Assembly: GCF_002205795.1 (NCBI RefSeq)
Contig: NZ_NIUY01000002.1
Location: forward strand, 496,001 to 560,000
Direction of reading: 5' to 3'
Source: Chryseobacterium sp. VAUSW3
GTDB taxonomy: Bacteria; Bacteroidota; Bacteroidia; Flavobacteriales; Weeksellaceae
Length of the DNA stretch: 64,000 nt
The notes under the pieces were generated by a model, which did no database searches, had not been told where the DNA came from, and worked only from the letters and a program-made list of their open reading frames with translations. Both the position numbers and the translations under genes were made by a program. Shown piece by piece: positions 8,145 through 15,427 of this stretch. Positions within the stretch are counted from its first letter, which is position 1, and every line of letters starts with the position of its first letter.

Positions 8145-9518
8145 TTATTTATTACCGAAATAGTAATTAAGACCAAGACCGATTCTCATAATATTATCGT
8201 TCTGTTTTCCACTGACCAAACCATCCAGTTTATCACGGAATCCATAATCATACTGATAGTACAGTCTTGTTGAAAAATTATCACTGATAATATAATCTAT
8301 ACCTCCGCCCAGATTAGCTTTATAAAATGGTTTATATTCCGAAAATAAAGCTCCTACACCCGCATAAACAAACGGCGTAAACTTGAACTGAGGAAAAAAC
8401 ATATACTGTAAATTGAGTTCCGGTCCCACAAAGTTTCTATTGAGTACTGCAGTATTTTTAATTTTAATATTGTTTATGCTGGCTTCAAGACTGAAATTAT
8501 CGTTTAAGGCCATGCTGATGCCAATTTTACTGCCCAATTTATTTTCGGCATTTTTATAGTCTCCGTTAATTTGCTGACTTTCTACAGATGCTGAAACTGA
8601 TATTGCTTTTCTAATTGAATTTTTCACCTTATTTCCCAACAGCCTTTGATTATTGAGTTCGTTTTCTGCGGTGTAAGTGCTTATCAAATGATTTACGGCA
8701 GGATCTTTTTTATCAACAGCATTCCCCCAAATATCATTCTGTACCCCTTCAATAATCAGGGTTTTTACCGCTTTTTCAATGGCTTCAGTTACTGCAAGCT
8801 GTATGGGTTCGTTTTGTGTAAATCCCACTTCGGATTCTAGCAGTCGTTCCGTATCTATATATTTAAAAAAATTACCGCTAACTCCTGTGGAAAGTATATT
8901 TTTGGAGACATACACCGTTTTAAGAATTTCACCGTTTAAAGTTGATACTGCTCTCAGATAAACTGTAATCCTGTCCTGTCTGTATTGTGTAGATCCGCCA
9001 ATTCCGAAGTACCGCGCTCCAATACCGCCTGTCATTACATTACTGTCGTAAGAAATAATTCCGCCTTCAAGCAAAACGCCGGCAAAAAGCAGTGGAGGGA
9101 GCGTCTGTACGTTTTTATCACTTTCTTTTGAATATTCCTGGCGGGTGGAGCGTATGATTTGTCTTTCATTGAGAAGATTTGCGATATTTTCTCTTTCGAT
9201 GGGAATAAACCATTTGCTGTCTTCCAAAGCTTTTATAAGAATTGTTGTAGTGCCCTGTGGAACGGCTGTACTCCAGTTATTTCCCATCTCCGAAGGTTTA
9301 TACTGGCCTGTTTGGTCTCTGAATTTATAAACTCCGACTACGATTTTTTCCTTAGGCGGTGGAATCTGCTTTAACTCGGAAGTTAAATTGGTAACTTCTC
9401 CCAGCGTTGATTTTTCTCCATTTGCAGGTAAGTTAAAAATTGTACTGCAACTTTGAAGAGAGAAAAAAAGCAGGAAAAACAAAATATTGTTCCTTACAGA
9501 ATGGGTAATTATTTTCAT
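8145..9518 (-). CDS. csgG: Curli secretion channel CsgG with C-terminal barrel-like extension
   Basis: CsgG forms the nonameric outer-membrane pore that exports curlin. The lipobox is LQSC (C24). The core (52-285) follows E. coli CsgG closely: 'WSTAVPQ', 'SKWFIPIERE', 'NLLNERQIIR', 'GGIGARYFGIG' and 'RLLESEVGFTQNEP'. At the constriction loop the window has Asn80-Asn81-Trp82 where E. coli (from memory) has Asn55-Phe56, and the local Tyr is lost with a one-residue insertion. E. coli CsgG ends near the equivalent of residue 285; here about 165 more residues (295-457) form an alternating-strand pattern like an 8-stranded outer-membrane barrel. Starts 9 bp after csgF. Confidence 0.95.
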   Translation of the reverse strand: MKIITHSVRNNILFFLLFFSLQSCSTIFNLPANGEKSTLGEVTNLTSELKQIPPPKEKIVVGVYKFRDQTGQYKPSEMGNNWSTAVPQGTTTILIKALEDSKWFIPIERENIANLLNERQIIRSTRQEYSKESDKNVQTLPPLLFAGVLLEGGIISYDSNVMTGGIGARYFGIGGSTQYRQDRITVYLRAVSTLNGEILKTVYVSKNILSTGVSGNFFKYIDTERLLESEVGFTQNEPIQLAVTEAIEKAVKTLIIEGVQNDIWGNAVDKKDPAVNHLISTYTAENELNNQRLLGNKVKNSIRKAISVSASVESQQINGDYKNAENKLGSKIGISMALNDNFSLEASINNIKIKNTAVLNRNFVGPELNLQYMFFPQFKFTPFVYAGVGALFSEYKPFYKANLGGGIDYIISDNFSTRLYYQYDYGFRDKLDGLVSGKQNDNIMRIGLGLNYYFGNK

Positions 9519-9527
9519 AGCGGTATT

Positions 9528-9938
9528 TTATCTTGGAATAATGATTTGAGATTGCTCACCAGTCTGGGTATCGAGAATATTGATAACCAAACCTTGTGAT
9601 GCCTCCGAAACATCAAGAAAAAGAGAACCGAACATGTATTTTCCTGGTGCAATGCCTCCGTTTCCGAATTTGTCATCGATAAGTTTTCCTGTAAGCTGAC
9701 TTAGAAGTTGGCGGTTCAGGCTTTGTGTGAAGCTGTCCATCGAGTTGAAATCATCCAGTAAATTGCCAAATTTATTATCACCGTCATCAAACTGATTTTG
9801 GGCATTTGCAGAGCTGAGTAACCACTGGTAATTGAATGTATCACCGCCAAAAGCCGGATTAATGGGTTTATAAACTATTTGTTGCGCAGATATGCCTGAA
9901 ACAGCAAAAAATAGAAGTATGATTACATAATTTTTCAT
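9528..9938 (-). CDS. csgF: Curli assembly factor CsgF
   Basis: CsgF caps the CsgG pore at the cell surface and links it to the growing fibre. The 136-residue protein has a signal peptide (cleavage near ISAQ, residue 19). It then shows the CsgF N-terminal signature 'PINPAFGG...WLLSSANAQN', which in E. coli inserts into the CsgG channel. The middle helix region 'FTQSLNRQLLSQL' and the C-terminal 'NILDTQTGEQSQI' also match. It lies between csgE and csgG with gaps of 11 and 9 bp. Confidence 0.95.
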   Translation of the reverse strand: MKNYVIILLFFAVSGISAQQIVYKPINPAFGGDTFNYQWLLSSANAQNQFDDGDNKFGNLLDDFNSMDSFTQSLNRQLLSQLTGKLIDDKFGNGGIAPGKYMFGSLFLDVSEASQGLVINILDTQTGEQSQIIIPR

Positions 9939-9949
9939 GGCTGGCTTTT

Positions 9950-10681
9950 TTAGTATCTGAATTCATTTCTAATCAAACTTTTTTTTCTGTTGTAATCCAG
10001 AATTATTTTTACACTTAAAGTTGCCTGTTCCGTAAGATAATCTTCACTTGGATTTGCAATAAAGCTGTATAAGGTTCTATCTTCTAACCCTATAGAAATC
10101 TGGCTTCCCCTTCCCATAGTTGGCGTTTCATCGATGGTAATTACACTGCTTATTTTCTCCGGCAATTTCGAATATTCAAGGTAAAAAAGGTCGTAGAAAT
10201 CTTTACCTGCTTTTGTCTTGGTTTGATCTATAGTAATACCTTTTAATTCAAAGATTTCATTTTCATTGATATTCGTGATTTTATCCTGAAACATATTAGC
10301 GTTAATCTCTAAACTGTCTTTAGATACAGGCTTGTCAGTTTCCTCTTCTTTTATGAATAAAAAAACCTTTAATGCATCATTTTTTTGAATGTTAACACTC
10401 ATCTGACTAAGGGTTTTGGTTTCATCCGGTTTTAATGTGAACTTGCCTGACTGCTTGTTGTTCGAAAGATTACCGGATTTACTTTTTTTAATAGAAACAA
10501 AAAGATAGTTAAGTTCTCGATAGGCGGTTGTGTGGTTACTTGCTGTAGCCTTTAGTGTTAGTTGTCCTTCAATAAAATTACTTTCGATTTTTGATGATAT
10601 TTCACTTTTTTCTTGTTGTGCTTTTATTTGTTGAATAGAACACACAAGAAGAAAAAAAAATATAGGTGTTAGAATTTTCAT
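9950..10681 (-). CDS. csgE: CsgE with N-terminal CsgC/CsgH-like domain
   Basis: CsgE gives specificity to the CsgG pore from the periplasm. The CsgE domain is residues 143-243, with 'GKDFYDLF' (159-166, compare GHDFYRAF in E. coli), 'TIDETPTMGRGSQISI' and 'TLYSFIANP'. E. coli CsgE is about 130 residues; this protein has 243. The extra N-terminal part (about 30-127, after a signal peptide) shows 'KFTLKPDETKTLSQMSVNI' followed by alternating hydrophobics. That resembles the Ig-like curli chaperones CsgC and CsgH, which block premature amyloid formation. The resemblance is from memory of those sequences. The next gene (csgF) starts 11 bp on. Confidence 0.9.
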   Translation of the reverse strand: MKILTPIFFFLLVCSIQQIKAQQEKSEISSKIESNFIEGQLTLKATASNHTTAYRELNYLFVSIKKSKSGNLSNNKQSGKFTLKPDETKTLSQMSVNIQKNDALKVFLFIKEEETDKPVSKDSLEINANMFQDKITNINENEIFELKGITIDQTKTKAGKDFYDLFYLEYSKLPEKISSVITIDETPTMGRGSQISIGLEDRTLYSFIANPSEDYLTEQATLSVKIILDYNRKKSLIRNEFRY

Positions 10682-10690
10682 CTTTAAGAA

Positions 10691-11104
10691 TTAATAGTTT
10701 CTCATGTATATCGTCATATTATCTCCCTTTACATGTAACTGCATTTTCTCAGAAATACTGTTGCTTCCTACCACATCAATAATATTATTATTTCCCTGTG
10801 TCGTAATAACAGCGCTTGCACGTGTCTTTTCGAAAACATTATTGAAATTAAGATAATTGTAATCTCCTAATTGTAAGGTTGAGAGATTGGTGTTGCTGTT
10901 GGCATATATTTCCGCAAAATTGTGAGTACCATATTGCACAGTTGTAACCTCATAGTTTTTAGTCGAAATAGAGTTATCCTGTATTTGGGCAACAATAGCC
11001 ATAGCATTCTTGCTGTTGATATTCTCAAAAGAAAACTGTTGGCCTGTTACAACTAAAAGGCACATCAGCAGATTTACAGACAATATTTTTGCTAAAGTAT
11101 TCAT
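10691..11104 (-). CDS. Minor curlin-like protein (possible nucleator, CsgB-like)
   Basis: A 137-residue exported protein with a hydrophobic N-terminal signal. It carries four curlin-type turns at 57-62 (QYGTHN), 78-83 (QLGDYN), 102-107 (TQGNNN) and 125-130 (VKGDNM), spaced 21-24 residues apart. That is close to the 22-residue curlin repeat but less regular than in the neighbouring major subunit. Fewer and imperfect repeats, and the place just before csgE, suggest the minor subunit or nucleator that anchors the fibre. This is an inference; E. coli CsgB is similar in size. It lies 183 bp behind the major curlin gene and 9 bp ahead of csgE. Confidence 0.7.
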   Translation of the reverse strand: MNTLAKILSVNLLMCLLVVTGQQFSFENINSKNAMAIVAQIQDNSISTKNYEVTTVQYGTHNFAEIYANSNTNLSTLQLGDYNYLNFNNVFEKTRASAVITTQGNNNIIDVVGSNSISEKMQLHVKGDNMTIYMRNY

Positions 11105-11194
11105 GGTTAGGAAGATAAAATTAGTTATTACCCGTGATTTACATATCCCTGCTATTTGTTAGTTTTGTTTATAACAGTTTTCAGGTAGTGCTAA

Positions 11195-11231
11195 GGGTTA
11201 TTTAACCCGGAACTTTTAACGTTAAAAAGTT
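11195..11231. repeat. Two adjacent inverted repeats in the curli intergenic region
   Basis: GGGTTA-TT-TAACCC at 11195-11208 and an imperfect dyad (AACTTTTAAC / GTTAAAAAGTT) at 11211-11231 lie between the terminator hairpin and the minor curlin gene. They could be operator sites or RNA-stabilising or processing structures. Confidence 0.55.
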
Positions 11232-11242
11232 ACGGAAAGAAA

Positions 11243-11268
11243 ATAGGGGAACCTGATGATTCCCCTAT
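11243..11268 (-). terminator. Terminator or attenuator after the major curlin gene
   Basis: On the minus strand, 20 bp past the curlin stop, a perfect 9-bp stem (ATAGGGGAA / TTCCCCTAT, 8-base loop) is followed by TTTCTTT. It would end most transcripts after the major subunit and leave the downstream assembly genes to read-through or a separate promoter. Confidence 0.75.
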
Positions 11269-11287
11269 AATTAAGAATGTAAACAAA

Positions 11288-12172
11288 TTAGTTAGATTGT
11301 AAACTAACCAGTGTATTACTGTTTCCGATTTGAGTTCCTACATGTAAATGATTATTACCGGATTGTCCAACAAATGTATAGTTGTCATTACCTAGCTGTA
11401 AATCCATTGCGGTGTTGTCATTTCCACTTTGCCATTGGAACAGCGTATTATCATTTCCCACTTGCATTCCCATGTTGGTATTGTCGTTACCCACTTGCCA
11501 TGAATCTGCATAATTATTATCACCTAGCTGTAAATGAGTCGCATTGTTATCGTTACCATCTTGTGTTTGCCAAATATAATTGTCTGATCCCAATTGTGTT
11601 GCAGCAGCGTCATTTCGGTTGCCCCACTGTTCTTGTCTTACTACATTGTCAAAACCTACCTGAAGCGACGTGGCTATATTTCTGTTACCGATTTGCTCTT
11701 GGTCTGAAAGGTTACCCATACCCAACTGTATTGTACTGGCATCATTTCGATTACCATCCTGGTATTGATAAGCTTCATTAAATGCACCGGATTGATCAGA
11801 TGAAACGGTATTCCTATTCCCAATTTGCATTTGTTCAGTATAATTCAATAGACCTAGCTGTGAAGTTGAGGCCGAGTTTCTGTTACCGTGCTGCTCAACA
11901 TCATTAATGTTCATAATTCCTACTTGGTCAACATCTATATTGTTTCTGTTACCATCACTCAACGCAAAATTCATGTTACCTGCTCCCACCTGATCAATGG
12001 TAGCAATGTTACGGTTTCCGTCCTGGGTAAGTAAATTAAGGTTTACTAAACCTGTTTGGGTAACATAGCCCTCATTTAAATTCCCTACTTGGGTTGATAC
12101 ATCAATATTCCCTTGAGAATATCCGAATCCGAAAGTCATAAGTGTAATAACACTTGCAAATAATTTTTTCAT
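11288..12172 (-). CDS. Major curlin-repeat amyloid subunit (CsgA-like)
   Basis: 294 residues: a 19-residue signal peptide (MKKLFASVITLMTFGFGYS) and then exactly 25 consecutive 11-residue units with no insertion or deletion. Position 3 of the unit is Asn in 24 of 25, position 9 Gln in 24 of 25, and position 11 Gly in 24 of 25. Pairs of units make the 22-residue curlin repeat (QxGxxN...QxGxxN) that stacks as a beta-solenoid. E. coli CsgA has five such repeats; this has 12.5. It is the first gene of the operon, has its own promoter, and is followed by a terminator-like hairpin, which fits high expression of the structural subunit. Confidence 0.92.
   Translation of the reverse strand: MKKLFASVITLMTFGFGYSQGNIDVSTQVGNLNEGYVTQTGLVNLNLLTQDGNRNIATIDQVGAGNMNFALSDGNRNNIDVDQVGIMNINDVEQHGNRNSASTSQLGLLNYTEQMQIGNRNTVSSDQSGAFNEAYQYQDGNRNDASTIQLGMGNLSDQEQIGNRNIATSLQVGFDNVVRQEQWGNRNDAAATQLGSDNYIWQTQDGNDNNATHLQLGDNNYADSWQVGNDNTNMGMQVGNDNTLFQWQSGNDNTAMDLQLGNDNYTFVGQSGNNHLHVGTQIGNSNTLVSLQSN
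11291..12115 (-). repeat. Tandem array of 25 units of 33 bp (11 codons)
   Basis: Covers codons 20-294 of the curlin gene. The period is exact at 33 bp over 825 bp. Sequence between units is diverged, so the array is conserved at protein rather than DNA level. Confidence 0.9.
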
Positions 12173-12204
12173 GGTTAAAAAATTTTATTGGTTAGTTTGT
12201 GAGA

Positions 12205-12212
12205 CAAATGTA
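12205..12212 (-). promoter_or_regulatory. -7 box (TACATTTG) of the curli operon
   Basis: Minus-strand exact match to TAnnTTTG, 32 bp before the ATG of the major curlin. No clear TTTG -33 box is seen at the usual distance, which suits an activator-dependent promoter. Confidence 0.7.
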
Positions 12213-12232
12213 GAATGATTAGAAAATAAAAA

Positions 12233-12297
12233 AATCACCTATTCAAATGAAAATTAAAATATCACCATAAACAATGATTTGTGAGGTGATTACACCT
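12233..12297. promoter_or_regulatory. Array of ATCACC sites upstream of the curli promoter
   Basis: AATCACCT (12233-12240), ATCACC (12261-12266) and the dyad AGGTG-N4-CACCT (12284-12297) have centres 27 bp apart. They lie roughly 35 to 100 bp upstream of the expected curlin start site. This is a candidate activator-binding array. Confidence 0.45.
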
Positions 12298-12349
12298 ATT
12301 ACATTTATATCTTTAATATATCAAATTAATAATACCAGTTAAAAAACCA

Positions 12350-12376
12350 GGAAACTTTTTTGGTTTACTAGTTTCC
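12350..12376. promoter_or_regulatory. Dyad operator, probably for the adjacent TetR-type repressor
   Basis: GGAAACT-N13-AGTTTCC, perfect 7-bp arms, overlaps the TTTG at 12359-12362 that would be the -33 element of the tetR promoter. Position and size fit autorepression by a TetR dimer pair. Confidence 0.55.
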
Positions 12377-12383
12377 ATCGTTG

Positions 12384-12391
12384 TATATTTG
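12384..12391 (+). promoter_or_regulatory. -7 box (TATATTTG) of the TetR-RND operon
   Basis: Exact TAnnTTTG match, 17 bp before the ATG at 12409, with TTTG at 12359-12362 in -33 position (21 bp between). Confidence 0.75.
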
Positions 12392-12408
12392 CAGCAAAAT
12401 TATCATCA

Positions 12409-13008
12409 ATGGATAAAAAATTTCTGGAAAAAGTAGTGGAGCTCTTCATCGATAACGGTGCAAAGACGCTTACTATGGATGATATTGCAAAAGAGTTCGG
12501 AATGTCGAAAAAAACACTTTATCAGAAGTATGCAAATAAAGAAGCACTTTTGGAAGATGTTCTCGCATTTAAACTCGAAGAAGTCATCGTAAAACTTAAT
12601 GAACTCGATGTTCAGGTAGAAAATGCGGTAGAACGTATGTTCTGTCGTGATGAACATATTGAAAGGGCGGTACAGTCTAATAATTCGCTTCTTATTCGGC
12701 AACTCATCAAATATTATCCTGCCATTTTCAACAAACATATGATGGATTTCGCTGAAAAATTTTCGGAAGTAATGGTTCATAATATTGAAAGAGGCCGCCA
12801 ACAGGGCTATTACCGTGAAGATTTCAATGCAACCATTTATGCGAAATTATTCTTTCAGCTTGCAATGTCCTACGACAGCTCACCGTTCCTGGACACCTCA
12901 ATAATTGACAGAACCGAATACAACAACGAAGCATTTATGTTTTACATGAACGCAATTACAACCGAAAAAGGAAAAGAACAATTAAAAAAATATAACAATT
13001 TAAAATAA
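12409..13008 (+). CDS. TetR/AcrR-family transcriptional repressor
   Basis: 199 residues with the N-terminal helix-turn-helix typical of TetR: 'TMDDIAKEFGMSKKTLYQKY' at about 22-41, followed by 'KEALLEDVL'. The rest is an all-helical ligand-binding domain with little recognisable sequence. It is the first gene of an RND efflux operon, and its stop overlaps the next start (TAATG). It therefore very probably represses its own operon until an effector, likely a pump substrate, binds. A dyad across its promoter is the likely operator. Confidence 0.92.
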   Translation: MDKKFLEKVVELFIDNGAKTLTMDDIAKEFGMSKKTLYQKYANKEALLEDVLAFKLEEVIVKLNELDVQVENAVERMFCRDEHIERAVQSNNSLLIRQLIKYYPAIFNKHMMDFAEKFSEVMVHNIERGRQQGYYREDFNATIYAKLFFQLAMSYDSSPFLDTSIIDRTEYNNEAFMFYMNAITTEKGKEQLKKYNNLK

Positions 13009-14345
13009 TGAAGAAGATAATTTTAAGTTTCATCCTGTGTGGAGGCCTCGTCTTTGGTCAGGAAACTAAAGTGCTCACCCTTCCTGAAGCCATTTCCTAC
13101 GCACTGCAGCATAAAGCAGAGGCTGAGAAAGCAAGGCTGAACATACGGAAAGGAGACGCACAGATTGCCGAAGTAAAGGCCAATGCTTATCCGAATATAA
13201 GTTTCAACAGCAGTACGGCATACAATCCGCTATTGCAGGAAACGGTTTTGCCAGGCGAAATGTTTGGCGCTCCGGGACAGCAGGTAAAAGTTTCTTTCGG
13301 ACAGAAATGGACCTCCAGCAACATGGTACAGCTTACCCAAAACCTTTTTAACCAATCGGTTTTTGTGGGATTGAAAGCGGCAAAATCTACAAAAGAATTT
13401 TACCTTATTAATGCCCAGCTTACTGAAGAACAAATTATCGAAAAAGTGGCAAACGCATATTTTCAGGTTTATCAGGCAGATCAAATGCTTAAGAATGCCG
13501 AAAGCAACCTCTCAATCACGAACCAAACCATTAAAATCATTAAAGGTTTATACGATGCAGGCTTAGCCAGAAAAATCGATTACGACAGGGTAGTGGTTGC
13601 AAGAAATAATGTGAGTTCAGGAGTTCAGCAACTTGAAAACACTGTGGATCTTACAGAAAATGCTTTGAAATTTATGATTGGGATGCCCATGTCCCAGGAA
13701 ATTACGTTGCCTGAACAGACTTTTGAACCTGCATTACTTCCGGACCGAACAGCCGATTTATCAGAAAGAACCGAAATCAAACTCATGAATAAGCAGCTCG
13801 AACTGCTCGAATGGCAAAAAAAAGCTTCTGAAGCCGAATTTTATCCTACCGCAGCCCTCAGCGCTAATTACGGATTCCTTGGGCAAGGACAAAAAATGCC
13901 TTTGTGGAACGGCAAAGATGATGGCGTTTATTGGTCGGATATGGCATCCATTGCGCTCAATATTCGAGTTCCTATTTTCAACGGTTTCGCGACAAAATCA
14001 AGGGTTGAACTGAACAAAATTGAAATTGAAAAAGCCCAGGCAGATTTAAGAGAAACACAACTTGGATTAGATCTTGAACATAAAAATGCGATTACTAATC
14101 TGGAGAATAACATGACCATGATCGGCATGCAGGAAGAAAACGTAAAGCTGGCCGAAAACGTGCTCTCCAATACAAGAAGCAATTACCAGCACGGTCTCGC
14201 TACACTTAATGATATTTTGGATGCGGAGCGCGATCTCACCGAAGCAAAAAATAATCTTACAAAAGCAAAACTCGATTACAAACTTGCAGAAATCGACCTG
14301 CTGAAATCTCAAGGTAAACTAAAAACTTTAAACGATATTAATTAA
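13008..14345 (+). CDS. Outer-membrane efflux protein (TolC family)
   Basis: 445 residues with signal peptide (cleavage near LVFGQ) and two similar OEP halves of long alpha-helices. Motifs are 'LPEAISYALQHKAEAEKARL' early, 'IRVPIFNGFATKSRVELNKIE' at the middle barrel turn, and 'ATLNDILDAERDLTEAKNNL' near the end. It forms the outer-membrane exit duct of a tripartite pump. It shares one base with the upstream repressor gene and lies 6 bp ahead of the adaptor gene, so the pump is encoded as one transcript. Confidence 0.93.
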   Translation: MKKIILSFILCGGLVFGQETKVLTLPEAISYALQHKAEAEKARLNIRKGDAQIAEVKANAYPNISFNSSTAYNPLLQETVLPGEMFGAPGQQVKVSFGQKWTSSNMVQLTQNLFNQSVFVGLKAAKSTKEFYLINAQLTEEQIIEKVANAYFQVYQADQMLKNAESNLSITNQTIKIIKGLYDAGLARKIDYDRVVVARNNVSSGVQQLENTVDLTENALKFMIGMPMSQEITLPEQTFEPALLPDRTADLSERTEIKLMNKQLELLEWQKKASEAEFYPTAALSANYGFLGQGQKMPLWNGKDDGVYWSDMASIALNIRVPIFNGFATKSRVELNKIEIEKAQADLRETQLGLDLEHKNAITNLENNMTMIGMQEENVKLAENVLSNTRSNYQHGLATLNDILDAERDLTEAKNNLTKAKLDYKLAEIDLLKSQGKLKTLNDIN

Positions 14346-14351
14346 TAAACT

Positions 14352-15407
14352 ATGAAAAAAAATACCATCATTACAATATTGGCCATCCTCGGGATTGGTG
14401 TGGCTTTTTTCTTTATCCTTCAGCGCAACAAAAAAAGCAACGAAGAGAAAGTGGCTGTGGTAGCAGAGAAAAATAAGGACGTAGCAGTTCGTACCGCCAT
14501 TGTAAAAACCGAAGATGTAAGCGGAGAATTTTCTGTTAACGGAACTTTCCTTCCAAACCGCCAGGCGCAGATCTCCGCAGAAATGGGCGGGCAGCTTATC
14601 GCTCTTTACGTTAAAGAAGGAAGTTATGTAAGAGCCGGACAAAGTATCGGAAGACTTGCCGGTGAAAAACTGAATGTTAATGTTTCAGGTGCAAAAGCAA
14701 ATCTGGATAATGCAATTATGGCCCTAAACCGTTATGAACAGGCTTATAAAACCGGTGGAGTTACTGCTTTGCAGCTTGATCAGGCAAGACTTCAGGTTAA
14801 AAACGCCAGAACTCAGTTACAGTCTGCAAACCTTCAGTCGGGCGATACCAATGTGGTTTCAAAAGTAAGCGGAATCGTAAACCAGAAATTTGTAGAAGTT
14901 GGAACTGTTGTTGGTGCCGGAACTCCTATTGTTGAAGTTGTAGATATTTCATCGGTTAAACTTAAGGTAGATGTAGATCAGTCTATGGTCAGCCAGCTTT
15001 CAGTAGGAAATACAGTAAAAGTTCAGCCTGATGTGATTGAAGGAGCGATTGACGGAAGAATCACATTTATTGCACCATCAGCTTCCGGCGCATTAAAATT
15101 CCCGGTAGAAATTACAGTACCGAACAGTTTTAATAAACTGAAAGCAGGAATGTACGGAACCGCAATATTCAACAGAAGTGGTGCAACCAACGTACTTACC
15201 ATTCCACGTGATGCTTTTGTGGGAAGTGTAAGTGATAATCAGGTATTTGTTGTAAGAAACAATATCGCCTATCTCACAAAGATTAAAGGAGGTGTAAACT
15301 ACGGCGACCGTGTAGAAGTTATCAGTGGTTTGAAGGCTGGTGACGAAGTTGTAACCAGCGGCCAGATTAACCTGACAGATAAAACTCCTATCCGTAAACT
15401 TAAGTAA
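14352..15407 (+). CDS. RND efflux periplasmic adaptor (HlyD/MFP family)
   Basis: 351 residues with an N-terminal hydrophobic anchor (about 5-23) and then the lipoyl-like half-motif 'GQLIALYVKEGSYVRAGQSI'. A helical hairpin follows ('ANLDNAIMALNRYEQAYKTG' to 'QLQSANLQ'), then the second lipoyl half 'VSGIVNQKFVEVGTVVGAGT' and a beta-barrel domain. It bridges the inner-membrane pump and the TolC-like duct. There is no lipobox Cys, so it is anchored by the transmembrane helix. Confidence 0.93.
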   Translation: MKKNTIITILAILGIGVAFFFILQRNKKSNEEKVAVVAEKNKDVAVRTAIVKTEDVSGEFSVNGTFLPNRQAQISAEMGGQLIALYVKEGSYVRAGQSIGRLAGEKLNVNVSGAKANLDNAIMALNRYEQAYKTGGVTALQLDQARLQVKNARTQLQSANLQSGDTNVVSKVSGIVNQKFVEVGTVVGAGTPIVEVVDISSVKLKVDVDQSMVSQLSVGNTVKVQPDVIEGAIDGRITFIAPSASGALKFPVEITVPNSFNKLKAGMYGTAIFNRSGATNVLTIPRDAFVGSVSDNQVFVVRNNIAYLTKIKGGVNYGDRVEVISGLKAGDEVVTSGQINLTDKTPIRKLK

Positions 15408-15427
15408 TAATCGGTAAAAATAAATAA

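Noticed and set aside
11311-11781. 156-codon ORF on the plus strand inside the curlin gene
   Set aside because: It is antisense to the repeat array; the periodic codons keep another frame open. No promoter or plausible protein pattern.
11291-12115. 33-bp tandem period, considered as a CRISPR-like array
   Set aside because: The units are contiguous, coding and diverged in sequence, with no spacers; they are curlin repeats.
12173-12408. Curli promoter as target of the sensory operon's LuxR-type regulator (by analogy with CsgD)
   Set aside because: The direct-repeat element found at the regulator's own promoter is not present here; only unrelated ATCACC sites are seen.
12406-12801. 131-codon ORF antisense to tetR
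   Set aside because: Shadow of a strongly coding TetR gene; composition is not protein-like.
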